A program made the translations under genes and the position numbers. DNA of 64,000 nucleotides from Bacteroidales bacterium. Lineage in GTDB: Bacteria; Bacteroidota; Bacteroidia; Bacteroidales; UBA12077. The DNA is taken from positions 1-64,000 of the forward strand of contig WTBR01000040.1 in NCBI GenBank assembly GCA_013138975.1. Direction: 5' to 3'. Below the pieces are notes generated by a model. That model did not search any database and had not been told where the DNA came from. It was given only the letters and a program-made list of their open reading frames with translations. How positions within the stretch are numbered: the stretch's first letter is position 1; each line of letters starts with the position of its first letter. Of the stretch, positions 9,291-19,061 are shown in pieces.

Positions 9291-10190
9291 ATGTCATTTG
9301 CAAAGAAAATTTACTGGATAATACCTGCAGCTCAAAGGAGAAAACTTGAGAATCTATTTAAATATAGTATAAGAACTAATTTAACAAATAGAATTATTAA
9401 TTATTATGAGCAGGATAAATCAAAACTTACGCCTGAAATCCAGGAAGTAACCACGTATTTAAAAACGAACTGGATTCGAATGATCCCTTATGAGTTCATG
9501 AAAGAATACCAAGAAGTTCAGGTGGAGGTTTTATTGGATGAAAATTGTAAATTACCCTATGTAATTCACAATAAGCACAAAATGTTTTTTAAACGTTCAA
9601 TGAATAAAGCACAAGTGACAAAAAACTATAGGTCCTTGCTTTCTGAATTAGATCCAAGATCACCTCATAAATATTTATCTAAAACGTTTTTTGCAAATGA
9701 AGGAGATGTTATTATTGATGTAGGTGCTGCTGAAGGTATATTTGCTCTTAACGAAATAGAAAAAGCAAAGAAAATATATCTTATAGAGTCGAACAAAGAA
9801 TGGGTAGAAGCCTTGTATCAGACTTTCGAGCCATGGAAAGATAAAATTGAAATAATTGAGAAACTTGCTTCGGATAGTACTACTCAGGATACAATTGCTT
9901 TAGACGACATATACAATGAAAGCTTAACTGTTAATTTTATCAAGATGGATGTTGAAGGTTATGAAAGAAAAGTCGTAGCTGGATGTAAAAAGATTCTTTC
10001 GAATGAGAAAAACATAAAACTTGATATATGCACATACCATAAACAAGGAGATGGTGACTATTTCGTACAATTACTGTCTGAAATTGGATTCAAAATTGAA
10101 TTTTCTTATGGTTATATGCTTTCAATGGATTTTGCAGATACAGAAGAACCATATTTACGACGAGGTGTTATTAGAGCTCAGAAAATATAG
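9291..10190 (+). CDS. FkbM family SAM-dependent methyltransferase
   Basis: A 299-residue protein with a C-terminal class I methyltransferase domain. The SAM-binding motif I is GDVIIDVGAAEGIFAL (about residues 138-153), motif II is an acidic strand end at YLIESN, and the FkbM signature FIKMDVEGYERKVVAG lies near residues 217-232. FkbM-type enzymes O-methylate sugars or small molecules; the position between a glycosyltransferase and a pyruvyl transferase makes O-methylation of a surface glycan the likely role. The N-terminal 130 residues are less conserved in appearance and may bind the glycan. Confidence 0.9.
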   Translation: MSFAKKIYWIIPAAQRRKLENLFKYSIRTNLTNRIINYYEQDKSKLTPEIQEVTTYLKTNWIRMIPYEFMKEYQEVQVEVLLDENCKLPYVIHNKHKMFFKRSMNKAQVTKNYRSLLSELDPRSPHKYLSKTFFANEGDVIIDVGAAEGIFALNEIEKAKKIYLIESNKEWVEALYQTFEPWKDKIEIIEKLASDSTTQDTIALDDIYNESLTVNFIKMDVEGYERKVVAGCKKILSNEKNIKLDICTYHKQGDGDYFVQLLSEIGFKIEFSYGYMLSMDFADTEEPYLRRGVIRAQKI

Positions 10191-10297
10191 AACTGTTCTA
10201 TATGCTAAATGTATTTTGCGCTTATATTTATTTTTAATAGGAACAAGCTTAGTTTAGAAATTATCGAACAAATTCATTAATAATTTTAATAAATAAA

Positions 10298-11242
10298 ATG
10301 AAAACAGGAATAGTATACTTTTCTGGTAGCAAAAATATTGGTGATGACATTCAAAGCTATGCTGCAGCACAATTGGTTTCTAATCCTATTTTTATTGAAC
10401 GAGAAGAACTGAATACAGTTTCAGATGAATTACCCGCAATTATTAGTGGTTGGTTTATGGAGAACCCTCTAAATTTCCCGCCTTCAAATAAGCTAAATCC
10501 ACTTTTCATTTCTTTTCATGGGAAGAAATCTGTGGTTTGTGAAAAACATTCTGATTATTATAAAAAACACGAACCTATTGGATGTAGAGATTTTACAACA
10601 CTAAAATTATTTGAATCGATTGGTATAAAGGCATATTTCTCTGGATGTAATACTCTCACCATTAACTCACCAATTAAAGAAAGTGAAAGGGGAGATGAAA
10701 TTATTATTGTTGATTTATTAAGAAAAAATTATACAAGTGATTATAGGAAAACAATAAAAGATAATATTATTCCTAAAGAGTGGAGAAATAAAGTGTCGTA
10801 TTTTTCACATTTTATGGAAGATTTACCTTCATTGAGCCTAGAAGAAAGAATGAAATTAGTTGAAACTATACTTTTAAGGTATGCTAAGGCAAAGTTTGTT
10901 GTGACTTCTCTTATTCATTGTGCCTTACCGTGCATAGCCATGGGAACTCCCGTACTGTTTGTTGATGTTGGGTTTAATAAAAGTGAAGTTAAAAGAGATC
11001 GATTTGAAGGAATAACAAATTTGATGAATATTTATACGGAACTTAAAATTCCATTGTCAAAAAGAAATTTTATTCATACTGGCTTAAGAGTTCTTAAAAT
11101 TCATAGATTACTTAAGCATAAAATTATTCCTATTCCTGTATCATATTTTAATGAGGTTAAGAAAAACCCTCCTATGGATAAAACCCTAATAAATAATTTA
11201 AGAGCAAAAATAAATGAGTTTGAAACTAATTTGATTAAATAA
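10298..11242 (+). CDS. Polysaccharide pyruvyl transferase family protein
   Basis: A 314-residue protein opening with the family hallmark GSKNIGDDIQSYAAAQLV (about residues 10-27) and containing the later VTSLIHCALPCIAMGTPVLFV block (about residues 202-222) in which a His/Cys pair and a GTP motif precede a beta strand. The family (PF04230, CsaB-like) adds ketal-linked pyruvate from phosphoenolpyruvate to sugars, giving the glycan negative charge. As the last plus-strand gene before the convergent fucosyltransferase-like gene, it probably modifies the same surface glycan as its neighbours. Confidence 0.88.
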   Translation: MKTGIVYFSGSKNIGDDIQSYAAAQLVSNPIFIEREELNTVSDELPAIISGWFMENPLNFPPSNKLNPLFISFHGKKSVVCEKHSDYYKKHEPIGCRDFTTLKLFESIGIKAYFSGCNTLTINSPIKESERGDEIIIVDLLRKNYTSDYRKTIKDNIIPKEWRNKVSYFSHFMEDLPSLSLEERMKLVETILLRYAKAKFVVTSLIHCALPCIAMGTPVLFVDVGFNKSEVKRDRFEGITNLMNIYTELKIPLSKRNFIHTGLRVLKIHRLLKHKIIPIPVSYFNEVKKNPPMDKTLINNLRAKINEFETNLIK

Positions 11243-11321
11243 TATTAACTGAATAATCTTGTAATTCATTCTATACTAAATATAAAATTTAGCTACAAAT
11301 TCAGTTTTATTCTTTCATATT

Positions 11322-12356
11322 TTATTTGAATTTCTTTTTAAACAAATACCCCCAGTGATGCAACTTCTTGTAATAATTATCAATTCTATTGGAAGCTGAA
11401 CCTATTCGTTTAGTATAAAAATCATTAAATGTTCCCGCTGGTTTTCTTTGAGCATCTTGTATTGGTTGATTAAAGATGTTATTTAGGAAATTTAAAAAAT
11501 CACTTTTTTGATTTTCAAGTAGTTCAATCTGTTCAGGTGTTTTCCATCTCTTGCTTAACATTTCTAAATATTTATCATCATCATTATCTAAGTCAATAAT
11601 TTTTTCTATCACTTGATCAAAACTATCGTATTCATGACAATTTATAAATGATTCAGAATTATAATATCTATTAATATCTTTATCTCCCCAAAAGACAGGA
11701 ATTGTATTTGCCACCATTGAAGAGATTATTTTTTCTGTATTATATCCATTATGGGATGCATTTTCAAAAGAAATTGAAAATTTATATGCTAGCTTTTCAT
11801 TAACACTATCCGCAAAAAAATTATTAGAATGTCTTTTTGAAACATCATGAGAAACATTTTTTAAATGTTGGCCCAAAGAATCAACTTTTTTATATTTAGA
11901 CAACTGGTGAAAGAATATATCACGGTTTTTATGAGAATTTGGATTTGAATATAAAAAGTTGCAAAACTTTTTCTTCTCGTCCAAGCTGCTTTTTGTAATG
12001 TTTTTTTCTAATTTATAATTAAAAACCTGTGCCTGGAAACTAAACTGGCAGTATCGATCTCCAAATGATATTTGATCATATCCGATTGCATAATCAAATA
12101 AATTAAAGTCTGGAGTTACGGATTCACTTGTAATGAATATTAATATTTTATCCTTATAATTCTTACAAATATTTAACATTTCATCTATCCTGTTAGGGTA
12201 TAGAAATATATAATTTGCATCTGGAATTTCTTCTTCAACTTTAAAATTAAACCCTTCTTTTATAAGATATTCCAAAAATGGATCAGGTCTGCCAGATTTT
12301 AAAAATGGAGAGTTTGGAAACGAAATTTTTATTGATTCTTTATTAATTCTCTTCAT
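11322..12356 (-). CDS. Glycosyltransferase family 10 (fucosyltransferase-like)
   Basis: A 344-residue protein. The C-terminal half carries the alpha-1,3/4-fucosyltransferase signature FSISFENASHNGYNTEKI followed by ANTIPVFWGDKDINRYYN, in which family members bind GDP-fucose. The N-terminal domain is more divergent, with DANYIFLYPNR and a short Asp-rich section. It should add fucose or a related deoxysugar to the surface polysaccharide. The C-terminus ends in a basic, aromatic tail (HHWGYLFKKKFK), as often seen in bacterial GT10 enzymes that attach peripherally to the membrane. No GDP-fucose synthesis genes are in the window. Confidence 0.86.
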   Translation of the reverse strand: MKRINKESIKISFPNSPFLKSGRPDPFLEYLIKEGFNFKVEEEIPDANYIFLYPNRIDEMLNICKNYKDKILIFITSESVTPDFNLFDYAIGYDQISFGDRYCQFSFQAQVFNYKLEKNITKSSLDEKKKFCNFLYSNPNSHKNRDIFFHQLSKYKKVDSLGQHLKNVSHDVSKRHSNNFFADSVNEKLAYKFSISFENASHNGYNTEKIISSMVANTIPVFWGDKDINRYYNSESFINCHEYDSFDQVIEKIIDLDNDDDKYLEMLSKRWKTPEQIELLENQKSDFLNFLNNIFNQPIQDAQRKPAGTFNDFYTKRIGSASNRIDNYYKKLHHWGYLFKKKFK

Positions 12357-12394
12357 TGATTATCCGGCTTTTAAATTCTTATATTCAAATCAAG

Positions 12395-13894
12395 TTAAGA
12401 TATCTCTTCTGTCTTTTTTTTCGCCTTTTTTGAATTAAAAACTGCGCTAACAATATCTTTGACACTTTCAATCTCTACTTTATCATAGAAATTAAATAAA
12501 AATAATACAAATGGAAACCCAATTAATAACATTGACTTAATTCCTATTCGTAACCATACATTCAGAAAAGAGATTTTATATCCTATAAATACTACAATTG
12601 CTGATAAAATAATAAGTATTATAATCTTCTTCCACTCATAAGGAATAAAATATTTCTTTTGGGAAATATAAATCATAAATCCTAAAAACAACAATTGTGA
12701 TATTAGCGTGGCAAAAGCAGCCCCATATATATTCCAGAGAGGTATAAAAAAGTAGTTCAACCCAATATTAAAAATACTGATAATTAAAGTTAGTATCCCG
12801 ATTGATTTTGTGTCTTTTACAACTATTAATCCAATATTTGCATTATTACGTATAAATCCAAACAACAAAGCATAAGAAACTATTGCAACTATACCTGCCG
12901 ATTCCCAATAAATTTTGGCATTAGTAAATACCTTAAGAATCTCAAGTGAAAATAAAGATAAACCTATTAAACCCAATACAAAAATAAAGCTTGTATAAGT
13001 CATAATTTTAGAATAATACCTTTGATTTCCTGTATCATTCATTTTTTTCATTAACAAAGGCGTTAAGCCTGACACTAATGAAGTAGATATAATAACTTGT
13101 AATGTGTTTGCAATTCGTGAACCTAAAGAATATATTCCAGTATCAACCAAACCTTCTGTCGAGTTAAGCATATATCTATCCGTTGTAAGTAGGATAACTC
13201 CTGCAACAGAAGTTAACATTAAGGGAAGACCATAATTAAACATTTCTACTAATATCTTAGTATTGAATTTAAAGCTGATGTTTTTTACTACAACAAAAGA
13301 CAATGCAATAAAAATGAATATCTCTCCCACCAAGTTACCAATCCATATGGCTTCTAATCCTAAGTTTTTATAAATTAATCCTCCAATAATAACTGTTAAG
13401 GTTATTATTAAGGAAGAAATTTGAACCAATGCGAATAAAACAGATTTCGACTTGAGTTTTAATAATGTGAAAGTTAATCCATTAATCACTTTAAAACCCG
13501 CTGTTATTAATGTTAGCTTTAATAACAAAACATAATCAATGTTATCAAAAATTAATAAGGAAATTTTATCGGAAATAGTTAGTAATAAAAGTATTACAGG
13601 AATAAGTATGGCAAGTAAAAAACTAAATGCTGTGAAAAATATATCTTTTTGATGTTTAATGTGTTTTTTATCCCAATACCATCTTTTTAAACCATGCGAC
13701 AATGCCATACCAAGGAAGCCTGAGGCCAGCTGCATTGTGGCTTCTAATATTGCCAGTGCACCAAAATCGTCATGACTTAAAAATTTTGCATTGGTATAAT
13801 ATGGTATTAGTATTAATCCAATTATTTTAATCCCAATATTTCCTATTGAATAAATAATTGAATGTTTTGATGCTTTTTTAATGTCTTGAAGCAT
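12395..13894 (-). CDS. Polysaccharide flippase (Wzx/MATE-like oligosaccharide exporter)
   Basis: A 499-residue protein with about 12-14 hydrophobic helices over its whole length and the N-terminal pattern SKHSIIYSIGNIGIKIIGLILIPYYTNAKFLSHDDFGALAILEA typical of polysaccharide-biosynthesis flippases (MVF/PST superfamily). It would move lipid-linked oligosaccharide repeat units across the inner membrane. It sits between two glycosyltransferases on the minus strand, the expected context. A polymerase (Wzy) was not recognised in the window, so the glycan may be assembled elsewhere or be short. Confidence 0.9.
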   Translation of the reverse strand: MLQDIKKASKHSIIYSIGNIGIKIIGLILIPYYTNAKFLSHDDFGALAILEATMQLASGFLGMALSHGLKRWYWDKKHIKHQKDIFFTAFSFLLAILIPVILLLLTISDKISLLIFDNIDYVLLLKLTLITAGFKVINGLTFTLLKLKSKSVLFALVQISSLIITLTVIIGGLIYKNLGLEAIWIGNLVGEIFIFIALSFVVVKNISFKFNTKILVEMFNYGLPLMLTSVAGVILLTTDRYMLNSTEGLVDTGIYSLGSRIANTLQVIISTSLVSGLTPLLMKKMNDTGNQRYYSKIMTYTSFIFVLGLIGLSLFSLEILKVFTNAKIYWESAGIVAIVSYALLFGFIRNNANIGLIVVKDTKSIGILTLIISIFNIGLNYFFIPLWNIYGAAFATLISQLLFLGFMIYISQKKYFIPYEWKKIIILIILSAIVVFIGYKISFLNVWLRIGIKSMLLIGFPFVLFLFNFYDKVEIESVKDIVSAVFNSKKAKKKTEEIS

Positions 13895-13990
13895 AATTAG
13901 ATCCTTGCTTGAAACTATTTTAATCCCTTATTTTTATCTCTATAACCTGAGTTTTGATATAATTAAATCAATATACGCATATATTAAAAA

Positions 13991-15283
13991 CTATATAAAT
14001 TCTTCCAAGCTCTGTGTAAGATTTTTTCTTGAATATTTTAAATAATCTTTTGAATTTAAGTTTAGATTCCTTTTTACTTCCCAACTTTTAACTAGCATTT
14101 CAAAATACTCCTTCAAATTAATTTCTTCTTCTCTTTCAAACATTTTTCCTGCTTCACATTCTTCCATTATTTTTGCTGAATCTCCATCTTTTGGGCCAAT
14201 TCCAATTATAGTTTTTCGTGCAGCAAGATATTCAAATAATTTTCCTGCAATTCCTTTATCATTATCTGTTTTTGGAAAAATATAAAATAAAATCGTACTT
14301 GAGACTAAATATTCTATTAATTTAGAATGCTGCACATATCCAACAGCTTCGTATATTTCAATTAGGTTATGCTTTTCAATTAATGCTTTAATGTCCTGAG
14401 AAACATTTCCTACCATTCTTAGCTTAAATTCTATATCTGGGAATTTCTTTTTCACATCAGAAAGTACTATTAGAAAAGTCTCTGGTTTATAATTTTCTGA
14501 TATAGTTCCAGAATAAGTAATAATGAATTCTTTTGGATTTTTTATCTCTGTTATAAAATCATCCTCATCAAATCCATTTGTAATAACATGAAATTTATTA
14601 TTATTTGTATCTGATAATTTATTTTCTAAAAGAGTCTTATTTGATTCACAGTTTGTGATTATTTTATCTGCTTTCTCAAGCACCTGTCTTTCTTTCTTTT
14701 TATCAATTCCTTTTACAAAATTCGTATGTAATAAATCTTTATAATAATAAATATCAGTCCAAGGATCTCGAAAATCAGCAATCCAATTAACATTTAAATT
14801 CTTTTTTAATTTTAAACCTATTAATTGGGTCGAATGCGGTGGACTAGTTGTAATAACTGTATCAATATTATATTCAGATATTATCTCTTTTGCCTTTTTG
14901 TATGCGAATTTATTCCAACCAATTCGTGCATCCGGAATAAAAAAATTACCTCTAACAAATCGTAAAATTGTTTGAAGAAAACTCTTCTTATTTACATTGG
15001 TAAACCCCCCATATGGAACACTTTTTTTTCCAAATAATCCTGATAATAAATTTAAAGGTTCAAAAGATTTTGTCTTAAATACTTTTAAATCTGAGCTAAT
15101 GTCGTTCTCTAAACTTGTATCAATTTGTGGATATGATGCATTTTCAGAATCGACAGTCAATATAATAGGCTCAATACCAAATTCTGGCAAATATTTAGCA
15201 AATTTTAACCATCGCTGAACACCAGCCCCCCCACTCGGAGGCCAGTAATATGTGATAATTAAAACTTTTTTATTTTGCTTCAC
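13991..15283 (-). CDS. Glycosyltransferase, GT4-like
   Basis: A 430-residue GT-B-fold glycosyltransferase. The N-terminus has the glycine-rich donor/acceptor loop YYWPPSGGAGVQRWLKFAKYLP (about residues 12-33), typical of a Bacteroidota GT4 subgroup. The C-terminal half shows ITYSGTISENYKPETFL and LFYIFPKTDNDKGIAGKLFEYLAARKTIIGIGPKDGD, the equivalent of the GT4 E-x7-E region. It is the first gene of the minus-strand half of the polysaccharide cluster, 96 bases upstream of the flippase. Sugar specificity is not readable. Confidence 0.88.
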   Translation of the reverse strand: MKQNKKVLIITYYWPPSGGAGVQRWLKFAKYLPEFGIEPIILTVDSENASYPQIDTSLENDISSDLKVFKTKSFEPLNLLSGLFGKKSVPYGGFTNVNKKSFLQTILRFVRGNFFIPDARIGWNKFAYKKAKEIISEYNIDTVITTSPPHSTQLIGLKLKKNLNVNWIADFRDPWTDIYYYKDLLHTNFVKGIDKKKERQVLEKADKIITNCESNKTLLENKLSDTNNNKFHVITNGFDEDDFITEIKNPKEFIITYSGTISENYKPETFLIVLSDVKKKFPDIEFKLRMVGNVSQDIKALIEKHNLIEIYEAVGYVQHSKLIEYLVSSTILFYIFPKTDNDKGIAGKLFEYLAARKTIIGIGPKDGDSAKIMEECEAGKMFEREEEINLKEYFEMLVKSWEVKRNLNLNSKDYLKYSRKNLTQSLEEFI

Positions 15284-15404
15284 TTACAATACTTTGTTAA
15301 TCTTTGGCAGAGTTGAATTTCACAAACAATCAAGCTACTGATAATTAGTCGAAAAATTAAATTAAGCTAACTTTACCAAAGATTCTCATTAACAACTAAA
15401 TATA

Positions 15405-15445
15405 TTCTTCGACAAGCTCAGAACTATCTCATGAGCTCAGTGAGT
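15405..15445. repeat. Partial copy of the CTTCGACAAGCTCAG repeat
   Basis: The 15-base core CTTCGACAAGCTCAG is followed by a degraded inverted half (GAGCTCAGTGAG). It lies in the 200-base spacer between glyS and the glycosyltransferase. Fuller copies are at 20967-21030 and 43998-44063. Confidence 0.7.
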
Positions 15446-15483
15446 AATGACAACTAATTTGTTTTTTCGAACATTCTCCTTTC

Positions 15484-17037
15484 CTAAAAAATCTTCTTTA
15501 ATAATTTCTTCATGCTTACTTTATCTTCAACAATCGCATTAAGCTCTGAAATTAAAATCCTCTCTTGTTTCATCGTGTCGCGATCACGAATGGTTACCTT
15601 ATTATCTTCTAAGGTCTGATGATCAATAGTTATACAATAAGGTGTTCCTATTGCATCCTGGCGACGATAACGTTTTCCTATTGAGTCTTTTTCATCGTAC
15701 TGACAAGTAAAATCAAATTTTAATTCATCAACTATTTCTCTTGCTTTTTCTGGTAGGCCATCTTTCTTAACTAATGGCAACACAGCAACTTTTATAGGAG
15801 CCAATGCCGGAGGAATACTGAAAACAACTCTGGTATCTGTTTCTCCGTTTTCTTTTTTAATTTCTTCATCATTTATACAAGAAGAAAGAATTGTTAAGAA
15901 AGTTCTATCTAAACCAACTGATGTTTCGACAACATATGGTACAAAACTTTCTCCAGATTCCGGATCGTAATACTGTATTTTTTTACCAGAAAATTTCTGA
16001 TGTTGAGATAAATCGAAATTTGTTCTTGAGTGAATTCCTTCTAATTCTTTGAATCCAAACGGAAACTCAAATTCAATATCGAAAGCTGCATTTGCATAAT
16101 GTGCTAATTTATCATGCTTATGGAAACGATACTTTTCTTCAGGTAATCCCATTGCTTTATGCCAATTTACTCGCATTTCTTTCCAATGTTCAAACCATTT
16201 CATTTCTGTTCCGGGTTTAACAAAAAATTGCATCTCCATTTGCTCAAATTCGCGCATACGAAATATAAATTGTCGAGCAACAATCTCATTACGAAAAGCT
16301 TTTCCTATTTGGGCAATTCCGAATGGTAATTTCATTCGACCTGTTTTCTGAACATTTAGGTAGTTTACAAAAATACCTTGCGCTGTTTCAGGGCGTAAAT
16401 ATATTTTATTTGCTCCTTCTGTTACTGATCCCAGTTTTGTTTCAAACATCAAATTAAACTGACGAACATCTGTCCAGTTTTTTGAGCCGGAAACAGGACA
16501 CGCTATTTCACAATCAATAATTATTTGTTTTATTTCATCTAAATTATCTGCCTCAAGAGCTTTTACTAATCGACCTTGTATTTCGTCAATTTTTGCTTTA
16601 TTCCTTAATACATTAGGATTTGTTTCTAAGAATTGCTCCTTGTCAAATGAATCTCCAAACTTTTTAAGTCCTTTGGCAACATCCTTATTTATTTTGGCTT
16701 GATATTTTTGTATATGTTCTTCTATTAAATCGTCAGCTCGATATCTTTTTTTAGAATCCTTATTATCAATTAAAGGATCGTTAAATGCACTTGTATGACC
16801 CGATGCGTTCCAAATTTCAGGATGCATAAATATTGCTGTGTCAATTCCTACAATATTCTCATGCATTTTTACCATTGCGTCCCACCAAAACTTTTTAATG
16901 TTGTTTTTTAATTCAACACCCATTTGTCCGTAGTCGTAAACTGCGCTTAATCCATCGTAAATTTCACTCGATTGAAAAATATATCCATACTCTTTTGCAT
17001 GTGCTATAAGCTTCTTAAATTGATCGTCTTGAGCCAT
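15484..17037 (-). CDS. glyS: Glycyl-tRNA synthetase, dimeric single-chain type
   Basis: A 517-residue class II aminoacyl-tRNA synthetase of the alpha-2 type, not the alpha2-beta2 type. Visible blocks include FWWDAMVKMHENIVGIDTAIFMHP, the class II motif 2 region RNEIVARQFIFRMREFEQMEMQFF, an ERVK-like core, and motif 3 SVGLDRTFLTIL, followed by a C-terminal anticodon-binding domain beginning near LAPIKVAVLPL. It charges tRNA-Gly. Apparently monocistronic, with the polysaccharide cluster on one side and a divergent nadB on the other. Confidence 0.95.
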   Translation of the reverse strand: MAQDDQFKKLIAHAKEYGYIFQSSEIYDGLSAVYDYGQMGVELKNNIKKFWWDAMVKMHENIVGIDTAIFMHPEIWNASGHTSAFNDPLIDNKDSKKRYRADDLIEEHIQKYQAKINKDVAKGLKKFGDSFDKEQFLETNPNVLRNKAKIDEIQGRLVKALEADNLDEIKQIIIDCEIACPVSGSKNWTDVRQFNLMFETKLGSVTEGANKIYLRPETAQGIFVNYLNVQKTGRMKLPFGIAQIGKAFRNEIVARQFIFRMREFEQMEMQFFVKPGTEMKWFEHWKEMRVNWHKAMGLPEEKYRFHKHDKLAHYANAAFDIEFEFPFGFKELEGIHSRTNFDLSQHQKFSGKKIQYYDPESGESFVPYVVETSVGLDRTFLTILSSCINDEEIKKENGETDTRVVFSIPPALAPIKVAVLPLVKKDGLPEKAREIVDELKFDFTCQYDEKDSIGKRYRRQDAIGTPYCITIDHQTLEDNKVTIRDRDTMKQERILISELNAIVEDKVSMKKLLKKIF

Positions 17038-17466
17038 ATTAGTTAGTTTTATTCTCTTTTTTAATTAATCAGACAAAAATAATCGAAATACTTTTGAAAT
17101 CATAACAATATGTATTTATCCTTGAGCGCTTAGCTTAAGCGCTTTTCTTGTATATGGTTTAAATTTTCAGCAATGCGTAACTGTTGTAAACAGTAAGTAA
17201 AAGGACGTTTACAAATCAAAATTCCTATGTTACTTGCATCTCATTCCAATACTTGAACTAAAATTAATATTTATAATTGATTTCTTGAATCCTGTATCTT
17301 GCACTTGTATTTTAATATTCTAAACATTTTTCTGGTATAACTTTTATTCGATGTATCGCTTTTGATTAATGTAGATGTCTATAAATCCTTTAATCTTTAT
17401 AATATATCCATAACAATTTCTACCTTTGCTGTTTATCAAAAATTAAGCATTTTAAATCTTTTTTTA
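17038..17466. other. Intergenic region between divergent glyS and nadB
   Basis: This 429-base stretch has no convincing gene. It contains a small inverted repeat at 17124-17144 (GCGCTTA GCT TAAGCGC core). Because both neighbours are transcribed away from it, this repeat cannot terminate either of them; it might be a regulatory site or the end of an unrecognised small transcript. Both promoters are presumably here, but I did not find a clear TTTG/TAnnTTTG pair. Confidence 0.5.
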
Positions 17467-19047
17467 ATGATTAAAGAAACCGACTTCTTAGTTATTGGTT
17501 CTGGAATTGCAGGATTAAGCTTTGCGCTGAAAGTTGCAAATCATGGTAAAGTAATTCTAATCAGTAAAAATTCTCTTGAAGAATCAAATACAAAATATGC
17601 ACAAGGAGGAATTGCTGCGGTAACTTATGAACCTGACAATTTTGAAAAACATATTAAGGACACTTTAATTGCTGGTGATGGTTTGTGCAATAAAGAAACA
17701 GCTGAAATGGTTGTTAGAGAAGCTCCGGCTCAAATAAAACAGTTAATTGACTGGGGTGTTAATTTTGATCAAAATGAAAAAGGAAAATACGATTTAGGAA
17801 AAGAGGGTGGGCATTCAGAAAACCGTGTATTACATCATAAAGATAAAACCGGGGAAGAAATACAGAACTCACTGGTTGATAAAGTTAAAAAACATAATAA
17901 TATTGAGGTTTTAGAAAATCATTTTGCTGTTGATCTTATTACACAACACCATTTAGGAAAGCTTGTAAAAAGAAGCCATAATAATACAGAATGCTACGGT
18001 GCTTATGTTTTAGATTTGCAGACTGATAAAGTAAATGCTTTTCTTGCTAAAATTACATTGATTGCAACTGGAGGAACAGGAAACTTATACGATACAACTA
18101 CAAATCCTAAAATTGCAACCGGAGATGGAATAGCGATGGTTTATCGAGCAAAGGGGATCATTGAAAATATGGAATTTATCCAATTTCATCCAACTTCTCT
18201 TTATAATCCGGGAGAAAAACCCTCGTTTTTAATAACAGAAGCTATGCGTGGATTTGGCGCAATACTAAAAACGGTTGCCGGAAATAAATTTATGCTTAAA
18301 TATGATAAACGAGGCAGTCTTGCACCACGCGATATTGTTGCCAGAGCTATTGACCATGAAATGAAAATTACCGGTGATGATCATGTTGTTTTGGATTGCA
18401 CGCACCTCGACCCAAGAAAACTAAAAGATCATTTTCCTAACATTTATCAAAAGTGTTTATCTTTAAATATAGATTTTACAAAAAATCCTATACCTGTAAT
18501 ACCTGCTGCACATTATATGTGTGGAGGTGTTAAAGTTGATGAAAATGGAGCAAGTACTATTAACAAGTTATATGCCATTGGTGAGGTTTCATCTACAGGA
18601 TTACACGGAGCAAATCGATTAGCATCTAACTCATTATCAGAAGCTGTAGTTTATGCTGATAGGGCTGCAAAAGATTCCATAAAAAGAATAAATCTAATAA
18701 CAATTAATTCGGATATTCCCGAATGGGATTCACATGGAACAACTTATCCTGAAGAAATGATTATGATTACTCAAAACTACAAAGAAGTACAGCAAATAAT
18801 GAGTAATTACGTTGGTATTGTTAGATCAAATCTACGTTTGGAAAGGGCATTAAAAAGATTAGCAATTATTTATGTTGAAACTGAAGAATTATATGAAAAA
18901 TCAATTCTTTCGCAAAAGCTTTGTGAACTTAGAAATCTAATTAATGTTGGTTATTTAATTCTTAAAATGGCAAAGGATCTACATGAAAGTCGTGGATTGC
19001 ATTATACTATCGATTATCCTAAAAAAGGAACTTTTAGCGAGTTTTAA
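17467..19047 (+). CDS. nadB: L-aspartate oxidase
   Basis: A 526-residue FAD enzyme that oxidises L-aspartate to iminoaspartate, the first step of de novo NAD synthesis. The FAD dinucleotide-binding motif GSGIAG is at residues 11-16, SNTKYAQGGIAAV follows, then the succinate dehydrogenase/fumarate reductase-type blocks ENMEFIQFHPTSLY, HYMCGGVKVDE and GLHGANRLASNSLSEAVVYADRAA. I start at the ATG at 17467 because the 35 codons reachable upstream from a TTG are not family-like and the FAD motif would sit too deep. nadA and nadC are not nearby, so the pathway is scattered in this genome. Confidence 0.95.
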   Translation: MIKETDFLVIGSGIAGLSFALKVANHGKVILISKNSLEESNTKYAQGGIAAVTYEPDNFEKHIKDTLIAGDGLCNKETAEMVVREAPAQIKQLIDWGVNFDQNEKGKYDLGKEGGHSENRVLHHKDKTGEEIQNSLVDKVKKHNNIEVLENHFAVDLITQHHLGKLVKRSHNNTECYGAYVLDLQTDKVNAFLAKITLIATGGTGNLYDTTTNPKIATGDGIAMVYRAKGIIENMEFIQFHPTSLYNPGEKPSFLITEAMRGFGAILKTVAGNKFMLKYDKRGSLAPRDIVARAIDHEMKITGDDHVVLDCTHLDPRKLKDHFPNIYQKCLSLNIDFTKNPIPVIPAAHYMCGGVKVDENGASTINKLYAIGEVSSTGLHGANRLASNSLSEAVVYADRAAKDSIKRINLITINSDIPEWDSHGTTYPEEMIMITQNYKEVQQIMSNYVGIVRSNLRLERALKRLAIIYVETEELYEKSILSQKLCELRNLINVGYLILKMAKDLHESRGLHYTIDYPKKGTFSEF

Positions 19048-19061
19048 ATAAAAAAAAATAC

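Noticed and set aside
17124..17144. Small inverted repeat considered as a terminator
   Set aside because: Both neighbouring genes are transcribed away from it, and its U-run is poor.
17362..17466. 35-codon N-terminal extension of nadB from a TTG
   Set aside because: The extension is hydrophobic and not family-like, and the FAD-binding motif is correctly placed when starting from the ATG at 17467.
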